Part shown: positions 4,899-11,263 of the stretch, in pieces
How the letters are laid out: the number at the start of each line of letters is the position of its first letter
Numbering within the stretch: position 1 is the first letter of the stretch
Source of the DNA: DATCDR01 sp036510575
GTDB taxonomy: Bacteria > Actinomycetota > Acidimicrobiia > Acidimicrobiales > Bog-793
Direction: 5' to 3'
DNA length: 11,347 nt
NCBI GenBank assembly: GCA_036510575.1
Contig: DATCDR010000086.1
Coordinates: forward strand, 1 to 11,347
Notes under the pieces: generated by a model
What the model was told of the DNA's origin: nothing
The model's database searches: none
The model's input: only the letters and a program-made list of their open reading frames with translations
Translations under genes and position numbers: made by a program

Positions 4899-7307
4899 TC
4901 AACTTTCGATGCGGCGACCGACCTCTGCCGCATAGCGCGTCCAGTCGCCGCTGCTCGCGTGTTGCCACTGCACGGCCACGCTGATGTGGATGCCGAGCAG
5001 GCGCGAGAGGAGGGCGGCGGGCAGCTCGGCAGCAAGTCCGAACAGGGCCGTCGAGCGGGTGGCTCCAGATGGCACCCCGAGCACGTCCAGCCGCTCCACA
5101 AGACGGCTTGCACTGATCGGTCGGCCGGGCTGGCCACCGGGGAAGAGCCAGGGAGAAGTCCCCTGGTCCCCGAGCAAGGCATGGCCATGGCGACTCGCGA
5201 CGAGATCGAGCACGAGCGCGTCGAGCGGGGAAGGGAGCACGATCGGCACGGTGCCGAGACGCAGGCGGACGGCACCGTCGTCGCGGCGCTCAACGTGCGC
5301 GACGCTGAGGCGGCTGATCGCGACGGCCCGTTGCGCGTAGAGGAGAACGAGGAGGCCGGCGACTCGGTCGCCGACGTCGACCGTCGTGTCGTCGAGCAAG
5401 CTTCGAGCCTTCGCGAAGTGGGCTTCGGCGTCGATCGGTCCAGAGGGGCCGCCCCAGCGCTCGGCCGGGAGCTCGAGGGCCGTGAGCCTCTCGCGAGCTG
5501 CCCAGCGGACGAAGTGCCCCACCGCTCTTCGGTGGGTGATCTCGTCGGAGGCGAGCCACTCCTCGAGGTCGCCCTGCCGGGCGGTGGCAAGGGTGAGGCC
5601 GCGTCCGGCGAGCCAGTCGAGCAGCGCAATGGCCGCCCGGAGGTGGCTCTTGACAACGGCCGTCTGGGAGTACGTGGTCTCTGCCGCCTTCCCTCGGTGA
5701 CGCAGTCGCCGAAGCAGATGCCAGATCCCATAGCGCCGCAGGAGGTGCTGCTCGTCATGATCCTGACGAGCCGCGATGGTCGTGGCGATGAAGCGCTCGA
5801 GACGGGCCATCTGCTCGTCGCGAGATGGGAGCGCTCCGGTCACAACGAGCACCGACCGCAGGTGCTCAACGGGTTTCGAGCCGCCGAGCTCGTCGAGGGC
5901 GGCGTGGGTGAGCCTTCGCTCGCCGCGTGCGAGCTCACGAAGGACCGCAGCGCTCTTGTCCTTGGATATGAACCCCTTCACGGTGTCGGGCCGTTCGGAG
6001 TCGAGGAGGCTCTGAAAGAGGACCTGCAGCTCGGGGAGGATCGCCCCGTCATCGCCGCTCAGCAGTTCGCGGACCTGAGCCTCGAAACCGCAGCGGGCAC
6101 ATGGGCCGGCTCGCAGCTGGGCGCGGTTCCCACAGCGCGGGCAGCGCTTGAGGAAGGTCGGGTCCGGTCGGGTGCATGACGCGCACAGGGGCTTGTCGGT
6201 GGTGCCGCCCCGGAGTGGCCGCACCTCTTCGCAGCTGCTGCAGCGGATCCAGCGCTTGCCGCACGGCTGGCACCACGGCTCACCTGTCGTCTTCGAGATG
6301 TCGCACGGGCGAAAGTTCCCACAGATCGCGCACGTCTGCTCCTTCATTGGGCGGCAGTTCGGACAGAGCGGCCCGTCGGGCGATCGCACGCTCACTGGAC
6401 GGCGACGGCCGCAGCTGATGCAGAGCTCCTGATTTGCAGGATCGGTGCTCAAGCAGTGCGAACAGAGAGGGCGACTCTTCTCGTCTCTCGTCGCGGGTTG
6501 GGAAACAGCGCCACAACGCCCACAGGGGACGGCCTTCGCCTTCGCCTCGCAGTTGCGGCAGCATCGCAGTCCCTCCCGCATCTTCGAGAGCGTCATCACC
6601 CGCCCGCAATGCGGGCAGGGCGGCCGGACGATCGTCGTCGCCCCAGCCTCGAGGAGCGCGTCGATGAGGCGCAGCACCGAAGGGACCGGTGACGCTGCGC
6701 CGGCACCGGTGAGCAGGCCCGGTTGGTCCTCGAGCGCCCAGGCGAGCTGCCGGCGCTGCCCCGCCCGGGAGGTGACCACCGAGACGGCGGCCTGGACGAC
6801 CTCTTTCGGAATGGTCGGGTCCACCGACGCGAGCACCGCGCAGATGGACTCGGTCGGATCGCCATCGTCAGGCGGACACGAACTACAGCGTGGCCGCCCC
6901 TCGCGGTCGCGTGCGAACAGCTGCCGGTAGTTGCCACAGCTCGCGCACTCGACCGGCTCTGATACACAAGGCGCGCAGTACCAGTCGACGCCGCGGCGCT
7001 GGAGCGTCCGCAGCGCCTTCGTACAACGCGCGCAACGCGGCACTGAGATCCGTTGCGCACCTCCTCGTTGCAGCGCGATGAGGAGGTCACCGACCGACCG
7101 TGGGGCGGGTGAGCGGCCGTCTTGGAGCATCGTCGGGCGGGCGGCGACGGCCTTGGCGAGCTTTCGCTGCTTCGCCCTCCCACCAGCGACCGTCTCGACG
7201 ACCTTGCGCACCTGCTCGGGCGAGAGGGCGTCTTCGACCGCCTCGATAGCGGCGCAGAGGACGCCGATCGGATCGGCGATCACCGGATCGGAGGCGGGCG
7301 GGCTCAT
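4899..7307 (-). CDS. Zinc-ribbon-rich protein with degenerate tyrosine-recombinase domain
   Basis: This 802-residue protein starts at an ATG overlapping the HTH stop (ATGA). Residues 13-115 and 153-253 look like a duplicated unit (helical bundle ending in a zinc ribbon). Sixteen CxxC knuckles (C92, 111, 121, 141, 231, 250, 262, 282, 296, 315, 326, 346, 356, 375, 389, 403) should form eight zinc ribbons. About 495-610 resembles a SAM-like core-binding domain. About 635-795 resembles a tyrosine-recombinase catalytic domain: R660 fits the first Arg and R751 the HxxR Arg, but the HxxR His appears to be G748, and the LLGH...Y block reads L-L-G-I-H-I-S-V-A-V-Q-W, with Trp781 near the nucleophile position. 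Y792 is too far along. I infer an inactive, DNA-binding architectural partner for the two active recombinases upstream. Alignment was by eye. Confidence 0.8.
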   Translation of the reverse strand: MSPPASDPVIADPIGVLCAAIEAVEDALSPEQVRKVVETVAGGRAKQRKLAKAVAARPTMLQDGRSPAPRSVGDLLIALQRGGAQRISVPRCARCTKALRTLQRRGVDWYCAPCVSEPVECASCGNYRQLFARDREGRPRCSSCPPDDGDPTESICAVLASVDPTIPKEVVQAAVSVVTSRAGQRRQLAWALEDQPGLLTGAGAASPVPSVLRLIDALLEAGATTIVRPPCPHCGRVMTLSKMREGLRCCRNCEAKAKAVPCGRCGAVSQPATRDEKSRPLCSHCLSTDPANQELCISCGRRRPVSVRSPDGPLCPNCRPMKEQTCAICGNFRPCDISKTTGEPWCQPCGKRWIRCSSCEEVRPLRGGTTDKPLCASCTRPDPTFLKRCPRCGNRAQLRAGPCARCGFEAQVRELLSGDDGAILPELQVLFQSLLDSERPDTVKGFISKDKSAAVLRELARGERRLTHAALDELGGSKPVEHLRSVLVVTGALPSRDEQMARLERFIATTIAARQDHDEQHLLRRYGIWHLLRRLRHRGKAAETTYSQTAVVKSHLRAAIALLDWLAGRGLTLATARQGDLEEWLASDEITHRRAVGHFVRWAARERLTALELPAERWGGPSGPIDAEAHFAKARSLLDDTTVDVGDRVAGLLVLLYAQRAVAISRLSVAHVERRDDGAVRLRLGTVPIVLPSPLDALVLDLVASRHGHALLGDQGTSPWLFPGGQPGRPISASRLVERLDVLGVPSGATRSTALFGLAAELPAALLSRLLGIHISVAVQWQHASSGDWTRYAAEVGRRIES

Positions 7308-7636
7308 CTGCCCGGCACGATGCGCGCCCTTTTCGGCCGGAGCGGACCGATCCCCTCGTCGCCGCTTGCGGCTCGTGCCTTCCTCGTCGGTGGCTTCGCG
7401 GCGTCGACCGGCTCGATGAGCTCGGTCATCTCGCACTCCAACAGGTCGAGCAGCGCCATCAAGATCTTGAGCGAGAGCCGCTCCGGCCGATCGACGACGA
7501 GTCGGTAGACCTGGCTCGTCGAGAGCGTGATGCCGCGCTCTTTGAGCGGCGCAAGCAGATCGGTGGTAGCGAACATCTCCCGGGCGGCCATGATCTGGCG
7601 AAGGTTCCAGCGGTAGTCGAGCTTGGCGGGCGTCAT
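7304..7636 (-). CDS. Small XRE/Cro-type helix-turn-helix protein
   Basis: The 110-residue protein contains a compact Cro/CI-like helix-turn-helix, about residues 11-75: L-R-Q-I-M-A-A-R, then I-T-L-S-T-S-Q-V-Y-R-L-V as the turn and recognition helix, and L-S-L-K-I-L-M-A-L-L-D-L-L followed by L-I-E-P. A basic, Pro/Lys-rich tail follows (80-110). The ATG overlaps the stop of the upstream recombinase (ATGA), and its own stop overlaps the ATG of the zinc-ribbon gene (ATGA), so it is made in step with both. It may repress the cluster or serve as a small DNA-binding subunit of the recombinase complex, a position comparable to TnpC of Tn554. The role is inferred from context. Confidence 0.82.
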   Translation of the reverse strand: MTPAKLDYRWNLRQIMAAREMFATTDLLAPLKERGITLSTSQVYRLVVDRPERLSLKILMALLDLLECEMTELIEPVDAAKPPTRKARAASGDEGIGPLRPKRARIVPGR

Positions 7637-8778
7637 CGCGTCTCCTCCTTGTGGCGAGGGGCAGGCTTGTGGCGAGGGGCGGGCTTGTCAAGGACCGGAG
7701 CGAGTGCCCGGCGGAGTGCAGCGTTCATGAAGTCGCCGCTTACGTGGGTGTAGATAGCGGTCGAGGCGTCGGACTCGTGGCCGACTTGGACCTGGAGGAA
7801 GCGGCGGTCGACCCCCTGCTCGGTGAGGTGGCTGACGTAGGAGTGGCGCAGGCTGTGGGGAGTGAGGGCGGCCGGGAGCGAAAGTGCCTCGCGATAGGCC
7901 GAGAAACGGTCGTTGATCTCGGCGGGTTGGAGCCGTCCACCCCGCTCGGTGACGAACAGCGCCGGGTGCTCCCCGGCCCCGAAACGTGGCCGGATGTTCT
8001 CGACGTAGTCGGCGACTGCCTCGACGGCCCAGTCCATCACCGACAAGACGTTCCGCCGCCGCGGCGGGCCGCCGCGCTTGGCCTTGCCGTAACGGACGTG
8101 CAAGGTGCCGAAGCGGCCGAACGCCGGCGCCTCGGGGTTGTGCCCGAAGTCGACGAGGTCGAGCCGAGCGGCCTCGGTGCGCCTGAGCCCCCAGCCGTAG
8201 AGGACCTTGAAGAGCGTCGCATCCCGGTAGGCGGTGAGCACGCCCTTGCGGCGAGCAGTGACCGCCCGGGACACCTGGGCATCGCAGTAGTCGAGGAACC
8301 TCTGCAGCTCGTCTCGGCTGAACGGCCGCGCCTCGGGGTTCCCCTCGTAGTCACTGAGATGGGCGATCGTGTTCCACTCGTGGCAGATGGCGACGGGGTA
8401 GACGCCCTCACCGAAAGACTCCTCGCAACTGTGCGCCCAGCCGTAGCGGGGATCGGTGAGGTAGTCGCCGAACAGCCGGAGGTCGACCTGGTAGCCGCGG
8501 ATCGTCGAGGGCGCGAGATGCTTCTCTCCGGTGAGGCAGAGCGTCCACTCCTCGACGTGGCGAGGCCCCCAGCGCCAGGGGTACTCGTTTGCTTCCGCGG
8601 CGAAGCGGCGCACGAGGCGCTCGCGGGCCTCGATCGTCTCGGCGCGCAGCCCCCGGGCGACTTGCTGGGCCCGCCAGCCGCGCAGCATCGCCTCGAACAT
8701 CGCGTCCTCGGGACGAAGCTGGGCCACTCCCGAGACGAGCTCGAGCTGTGCAGAACCTGCGAGTTCGCCGCGTGCCAT
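7633..8778 (-). CDS. Tyrosine recombinase / site-specific integrase, complete
   Basis: The 381-residue protein is a full-length phage-integrase-family enzyme. The core-binding domain (about 25-115) is followed by a catalytic domain with all expected residues: R199 (G-L-R-R-T-E), K232 (Y-G-K-A-K), H308 and R311 (P-H-S-L-R-H), H334 (V-G-H-E-S) and nucleophile Y343 (A-I-Y-T-H-V). It should cut and rejoin DNA through a covalent 3'-phosphotyrosine. An insertion with N-P-E-A-R-P-F-S lies between the domains. The start has a good Shine-Dalgarno (GGAGA, about 5 nt before the ATG). The C-terminus ends in a repeated K-P-A-P-R-H, encoded by an 18-bp tandem duplication. It is first of three translationally coupled genes, followed by the HTH protein. 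The partner sites are unknown. Confidence 0.9.
   Translation of the reverse strand: MARGELAGSAQLELVSGVAQLRPEDAMFEAMLRGWRAQQVARGLRAETIEARERLVRRFAAEANEYPWRWGPRHVEEWTLCLTGEKHLAPSTIRGYQVDLRLFGDYLTDPRYGWAHSCEESFGEGVYPVAICHEWNTIAHLSDYEGNPEARPFSRDELQRFLDYCDAQVSRAVTARRKGVLTAYRDATLFKVLYGWGLRRTEAARLDLVDFGHNPEAPAFGRFGTLHVRYGKAKRGGPPRRRNVLSVMDWAVEAVADYVENIRPRFGAGEHPALFVTERGGRLQPAEINDRFSAYREALSLPAALTPHSLRHSYVSHLTEQGVDRRFLQVQVGHESDASTAIYTHVSGDFMNAALRRALAPVLDKPAPRHKPAPRHKEETR
7648..7683. repeat. 18-bp tandem duplication in recombinase 3' end
   Basis: Two adjacent 18-base units (7648-7665 and 7666-7683) differ at one base. In the - strand frame they add a second Lys-Pro-Ala-Pro-Arg-His block to the recombinase C-terminus and keep the frame. 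It looks like replication slippage. Confidence 0.7.
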
Positions 8779-8898
8779 CGAGTCTCCATCTCTCCCGTTT
8801 GAGGCTGGAATCGTGCACTAAGTGGGCTCTACTCGCAAGTGGGCAGGTCAGATCCTGTGCACAAAGCGGCGAGTACACCTATTCCGGCAAGCCCCGGA
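8779..8898. promoter_or_regulatory. Gap between the two recombinase genes with paired short repeats
   Basis: This 120-bp gap separates the first recombinase gene from the coupled three-gene block, the only untranslated gap in the cluster. It holds two GTGCAC palindromes (8813-8818, 8857-8862) 44 bp apart and two AAGTGGGC direct repeats (8820-8827, 8837-8844) 17 bp apart, between the palindromes. It could hold an internal promoter with binding sites for the HTH protein or the recombinases. I could not identify a reliable -35/-10 pair. Confidence 0.3.
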
Positions 8899-9738
8899 TC
8901 AGGCGACCAGGAGTTTCACGCCCGCCTGATGCAATTCCCGAGAGTTCGTGTAGATCGCCGTCGTCTCCAACTTCGCGTGGCCGAGCATCTCCGCGACGTA
9001 GCGGATGTCGGCCCCGCCTTCGAGCATGAGCGTGGCAGCGGTGTGCCGAAAGAGGTGACAGCTGCCCCGCTTTTTGGGCGCGCCGGCACGGACGTAGGCT
9101 GTGACGGTCCGACTCAACCAGTCGGCGCAGATCGCTTCGCCGGTATTGGCGAGGAACAACGTGTCGGAGTCCGCTGCGACGAGCCGGGGGCGGACGAGCT
9201 CGCAGTAGCGGGCAACCCACGAGAGCGCCCGCGGGCCGATCGGGACGTAACGGTCACGTGCGCCCTTGCCGTGTCTGACGAAGAGGGTGCCGCGATCGTG
9301 ATCGATGTCCCAGACCTTCAACGCGATCAGCTCGGCGCGGCGAATCGCCGTCGAGTAGAGCACCTCCAGGATCGCCCGGTCGCGAAGGCCAAGCGGAGTG
9401 GTGATGTCGGGTCCGGCGATCACCGCCTCGGCTTCGTCCGCAGACAGCGTTGCCTCATGGAGTCGGTGCTCGGCCTTTGGCAACACGATCCCGGCCGCGG
9501 GATCTATCGGGACGAGACCGTGGCTCACCATGAAGGAGAAGAAGCCCTTCACCGGGATGATGCGCTGAGCCTGGGTTCGAAACGACAGCGGCCCGCCGTT
9601 GGCCTTTCGATGGAGGAAGAGATGCCGCTGATAGGACTCGAGGGCGGAAAAGGTCACCGCTGAGGGTTCGGTGACATCTCGACTCTCGAGGAACTCGACG
9701 AGATCGGCAGATGGTGCGCCCGGTGCCCACCTCGCCAT
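8899..9738 (-). CDS. XerC/D-like tyrosine recombinase, N-terminus probably missing
   Basis: The 279-residue frame has a complete catalytic domain: R133 (A-I-R-R-A-E), K158 (H-G-K-G), H228 and R231 (C-H-L-F-R-H), H254 (L-G-H-A-K) and Y263 (A-I-Y-T-N). The segment D-V-T-E-P-S-A-V-T (21-29) through L-E-S-Y-Q-R-H-L-F corresponds to the middle of the usual core-binding domain; related enzymes have roughly 40 more residues before it (E-K-Y-L-x-W-type first helix). Here the first dozen residues overlap the antisense of the neighbouring integrase fragment, and no Shine-Dalgarno precedes the ATG at 9738. I infer a 5' truncation at the junction, so the protein may be unstable or defective although its active site is intact. 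It lies 120 bp upstream of the second recombinase gene and belongs to the same cluster. Confidence 0.75.
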   Translation of the reverse strand: MARWAPGAPSADLVEFLESRDVTEPSAVTFSALESYQRHLFLHRKANGGPLSFRTQAQRIIPVKGFFSFMVSHGLVPIDPAAGIVLPKAEHRLHEATLSADEAEAVIAGPDITTPLGLRDRAILEVLYSTAIRRAELIALKVWDIDHDRGTLFVRHGKGARDRYVPIGPRALSWVARYCELVRPRLVAADSDTLFLANTGEAICADWLSRTVTAYVRAGAPKKRGSCHLFRHTAATLMLEGGADIRYVAEMLGHAKLETTAIYTNSRELHQAGVKLLVA

Positions 9739-10099
9739 CGTCGAAGCCGACGTTCACCGCGGTGCGTGGATCGATCCCCGCGCCGGGAAGGTAACGCTCA
9801 CGGCGTACTCGAACGAGTGGCTCTCGCGACGACCCGACCTTGCCGTTCGAACCATCGAGCTCTACCGCTACCTACTCGACGACCACATCCTCCCGACGCT
9901 TGGCTCGGCGACACTCGCGGCCCTGGCACCCTCGAAGATCCGGGGCTGGCAGGCAAAGCTCGCGCAGGCACACCCGAGCACTGCAGCGAAGGCGTATCGA
10001 CTCCTCTCGAGCATCATGCGAACCGCTGTCACCGACGGGCTGCTGCTCGCTTCGCCGATGACCGGCGCTCGTCCCATCGTCTCTGCTGAAACTCGCTAA
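9728..10099 (+). pseudogene. Phage-type integrase fragment, core-binding region only
   Basis: The + strand frame reads V-E-A-D-V-H-R-G-A-W-I-D-P-R-A-G (about 9737-9784), then Y-S-N-E-W-L, then the SAM-like core-binding helices with R-T-I-E-L-Y-R-Y-L-L, H-I-L-P-T-L-G and A-K-A-Y-R-L-L-S-S-I-M-R-T-A-V. This order is typical of actinophage and ICE integrases just after the Arm/AP2-like N-terminal domain. Nothing upstream encodes that N-terminal domain, since the frame there is antisense to the recombinase gene. The frame ends at TAA 10097-10099 shortly after D-G-L-L-L-A-S-P, before the catalytic domain. Both ends are therefore missing and no recombinase activity is possible. It is the scar of an earlier integrated element. 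Confidence 0.8.
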
Positions 10100-11073
10100 A
10101 AGCTGCCCGACTGCGTGGAAGTTATTCCATTAGAAGTGCTGGTAACGGTCCAATTGTCACCTGCTGGGTCATGAGCCGTCCCCCTGCCGCGGTACTGAGA
10201 GGTTATGACCCCGTTCGAATAGGCAGCGGGAACACTGTGCCCTGATTTCATCACGGTCGTATAGGTGATCCAGGATGCATTTGACGACTTTGTCTGCTTG
10301 AGTACGCCAGCTGGGAAGCTGTTGGATTGGCTGTTGTAGCTGACACCGGGAGTGGCCGCAATCTTGACGGTGACCGTCATCGAAGTAATGGAATAGCCAT
10401 TTGCAAAGCGGAGGAGATCCTGTCCGCCGGATGCGCCATTGGCGTAGAGGTTTTCAGCAGGAGTAATCGTCACCGCATTTGTCGCTGGCACAGTTGTTGT
10501 CTTCGTAGACGTCGAGGTGGTCGTTGTGGCACCGGGCACGGTGGTTGTAGTCGTGCTCGCTGGCACGGTGGTTGTAGTCGTCGTAGACGTCGAGGAAGTC
10601 GTTGTGGCACCGGGCACGGTCGTCGATGTTGTTGACGTTCCTGATCCGGATGAACCAAATGCTGCGGTTAACTCTGCTGAATACGCGGGTGTGTCATACG
10701 CGGCGGCCACGGCGGTCGGCGGCGCAGCAACCATAACTACCCCTGAGAGGATCGTGATCGTGTAGTAGGTGCTGCTGGGAAAGGATTGTAGGTAGCCCCC
10801 CGAGACCAGATTTGAGGCCGTTGGCGCTGCGACCGTGTTCGAGCCTGGTACGTAACCGGTCTGCATGTCGTATGCCTCGACCGCGAGGTTGACCGTTCCG
10901 GCGTCAGTGTTGCAGGCGGCCGCGGCACCTGCTGCGGTGACGCCACCAAGGGCGAAGACAACGATTCCTGAGAGTATGCCCAACACGACGATGACGATGA
11001 GTAGCTCGAGCAAGGTGAACCCGTTCTCCTCGCCGGTCCTCAATCTCTTTCGTTGTTTCGTAGCAAGTTTCAT
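10096..11073 (-). CDS. Type IV pilin-like protein with Thr/Ser linker and extra C-terminal domain
   Basis: The 325-residue protein begins with a short basic leader and a class III prepilin signal cut after G18 (N-G-F-T-L-L-E-L-L-I-V), with Glu at mature position 5 and a hydrophobic helix to about residue 45. A prepilin peptidase should process it for assembly into a pilus or pseudopilus. A small pilin head (about 46-138) resembles type II secretion major pseudopilins. Residues 140-198 are a Thr/Ser/Val/Pro linker built from repeats such as T-T-T-V-P-G-A-T-T-T. The last 127 residues form a separate Gly/Ser/Thr-rich, probably beta-sandwich domain (S-M-T-V-T-V-K-I, then W-I-T-Y-T-T-V and D-N-W-T-V-T), reminiscent of carbohydrate-binding modules, though I cannot assign a family. 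The linker should present that domain on the fibre surface. The gene ends inside the integrase fragment's stop. Confidence 0.82.
   Translation of the reverse strand: MKLATKQRKRLRTGEENGFTLLELLIVIVVLGILSGIVVFALGGVTAAGAAAACNTDAGTVNLAVEAYDMQTGYVPGSNTVAAPTASNLVSGGYLQSFPSSTYYTITILSGVVMVAAPPTAVAAAYDTPAYSAELTAAFGSSGSGTSTTSTTVPGATTTSSTSTTTTTTVPASTTTTTVPGATTTTSTSTKTTTVPATNAVTITPAENLYANGASGGQDLLRFANGYSITSMTVTVKIAATPGVSYNSQSNSFPAGVLKQTKSSNASWITYTTVMKSGHSVPAAYSNGVITSQYRGRGTAHDPAGDNWTVTSTSNGITSTQSGSF
10480..10656. repeat. Imperfect tandem repeats encoding the pilin linker
   Basis: A 40-bp block at 10503-10542 recurs at 10581-10620 with two mismatches (period 78 bp, 26 codons). Inside it, GGCACGGTGGTTGTAGTCGT occurs at 10535-10554 and 10562-10581 (period 27 bp, 9 codons). 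All periods are multiples of three, so copy-number change would lengthen or shorten the linker without breaking the frame. Confidence 0.7.
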
Positions 11074-11263
11074 GGCTACTGCTCGAAAGCCCTTCTCGCC
11101 GGCGTACAGGACCCCGCTTCGCGAACGCTTCTCACGTATGCGACGTTGCGGTCGCTATGTTGAGTTACGCAGTTCTGTTACGGATTATCTAATGCCAAAG
11201 TTGAGAAAACTTTTCGGCGAGGATGCCCCGAGTTCCGTGGAACTTCGGTGGCGGCCCTGATGT
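11074..11263. promoter_or_regulatory. Upstream region of the pilin gene
   Basis: This 190-bp gap between two - strand genes is AT-richer than its surroundings at 11180-11215. On the - strand it contains GATAAT (11184-11189), a possible -10 element, without a clear -35 at the usual spacing, and a small AT hairpin (AAAGTT 11197-11202, AACTTT 11208-11213). The hairpin could instead be the end of the upstream gene's transcript. No strong Shine-Dalgarno precedes the pilin ATG. Confidence 0.3.

Noticed and set aside
4959..6179. Long + strand open frame (406 codons) opposite the zinc-ribbon gene
   Set aside because: It is the antisense of a gene with clear domains; the product is rich in Glu/Gly/Arg without domain structure, a usual effect of high GC.
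7308..7691. N-terminal extension of the zinc-ribbon protein frame to 7691
   Set aside because: The extra 128 residues are read across the HTH gene in another frame and look like Arg-rich noise; the ATG at 7307 with ATGA overlap is a natural start.
7651..8802. Long + strand open frame opposite the complete recombinase
   Set aside because: The - strand frame holds all recombinase catalytic residues; the + strand frame has no recognisable features.
8839..9663. Long + strand open frame opposite the first recombinase
   Set aside because: Antisense shadow of a frame with an intact recombinase active site.
9671..9727. First 19 codons of the + strand integrase frame
   Set aside because: They are antisense to the recombinase gene and do not resemble an integrase Arm domain; similarity begins around 9728.
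10480..10656. Short repeats as a CRISPR array
   Set aside because: The units are imperfect, in frame with the pilin gene and encode a Thr/Pro linker; there are no spacers of constant length.
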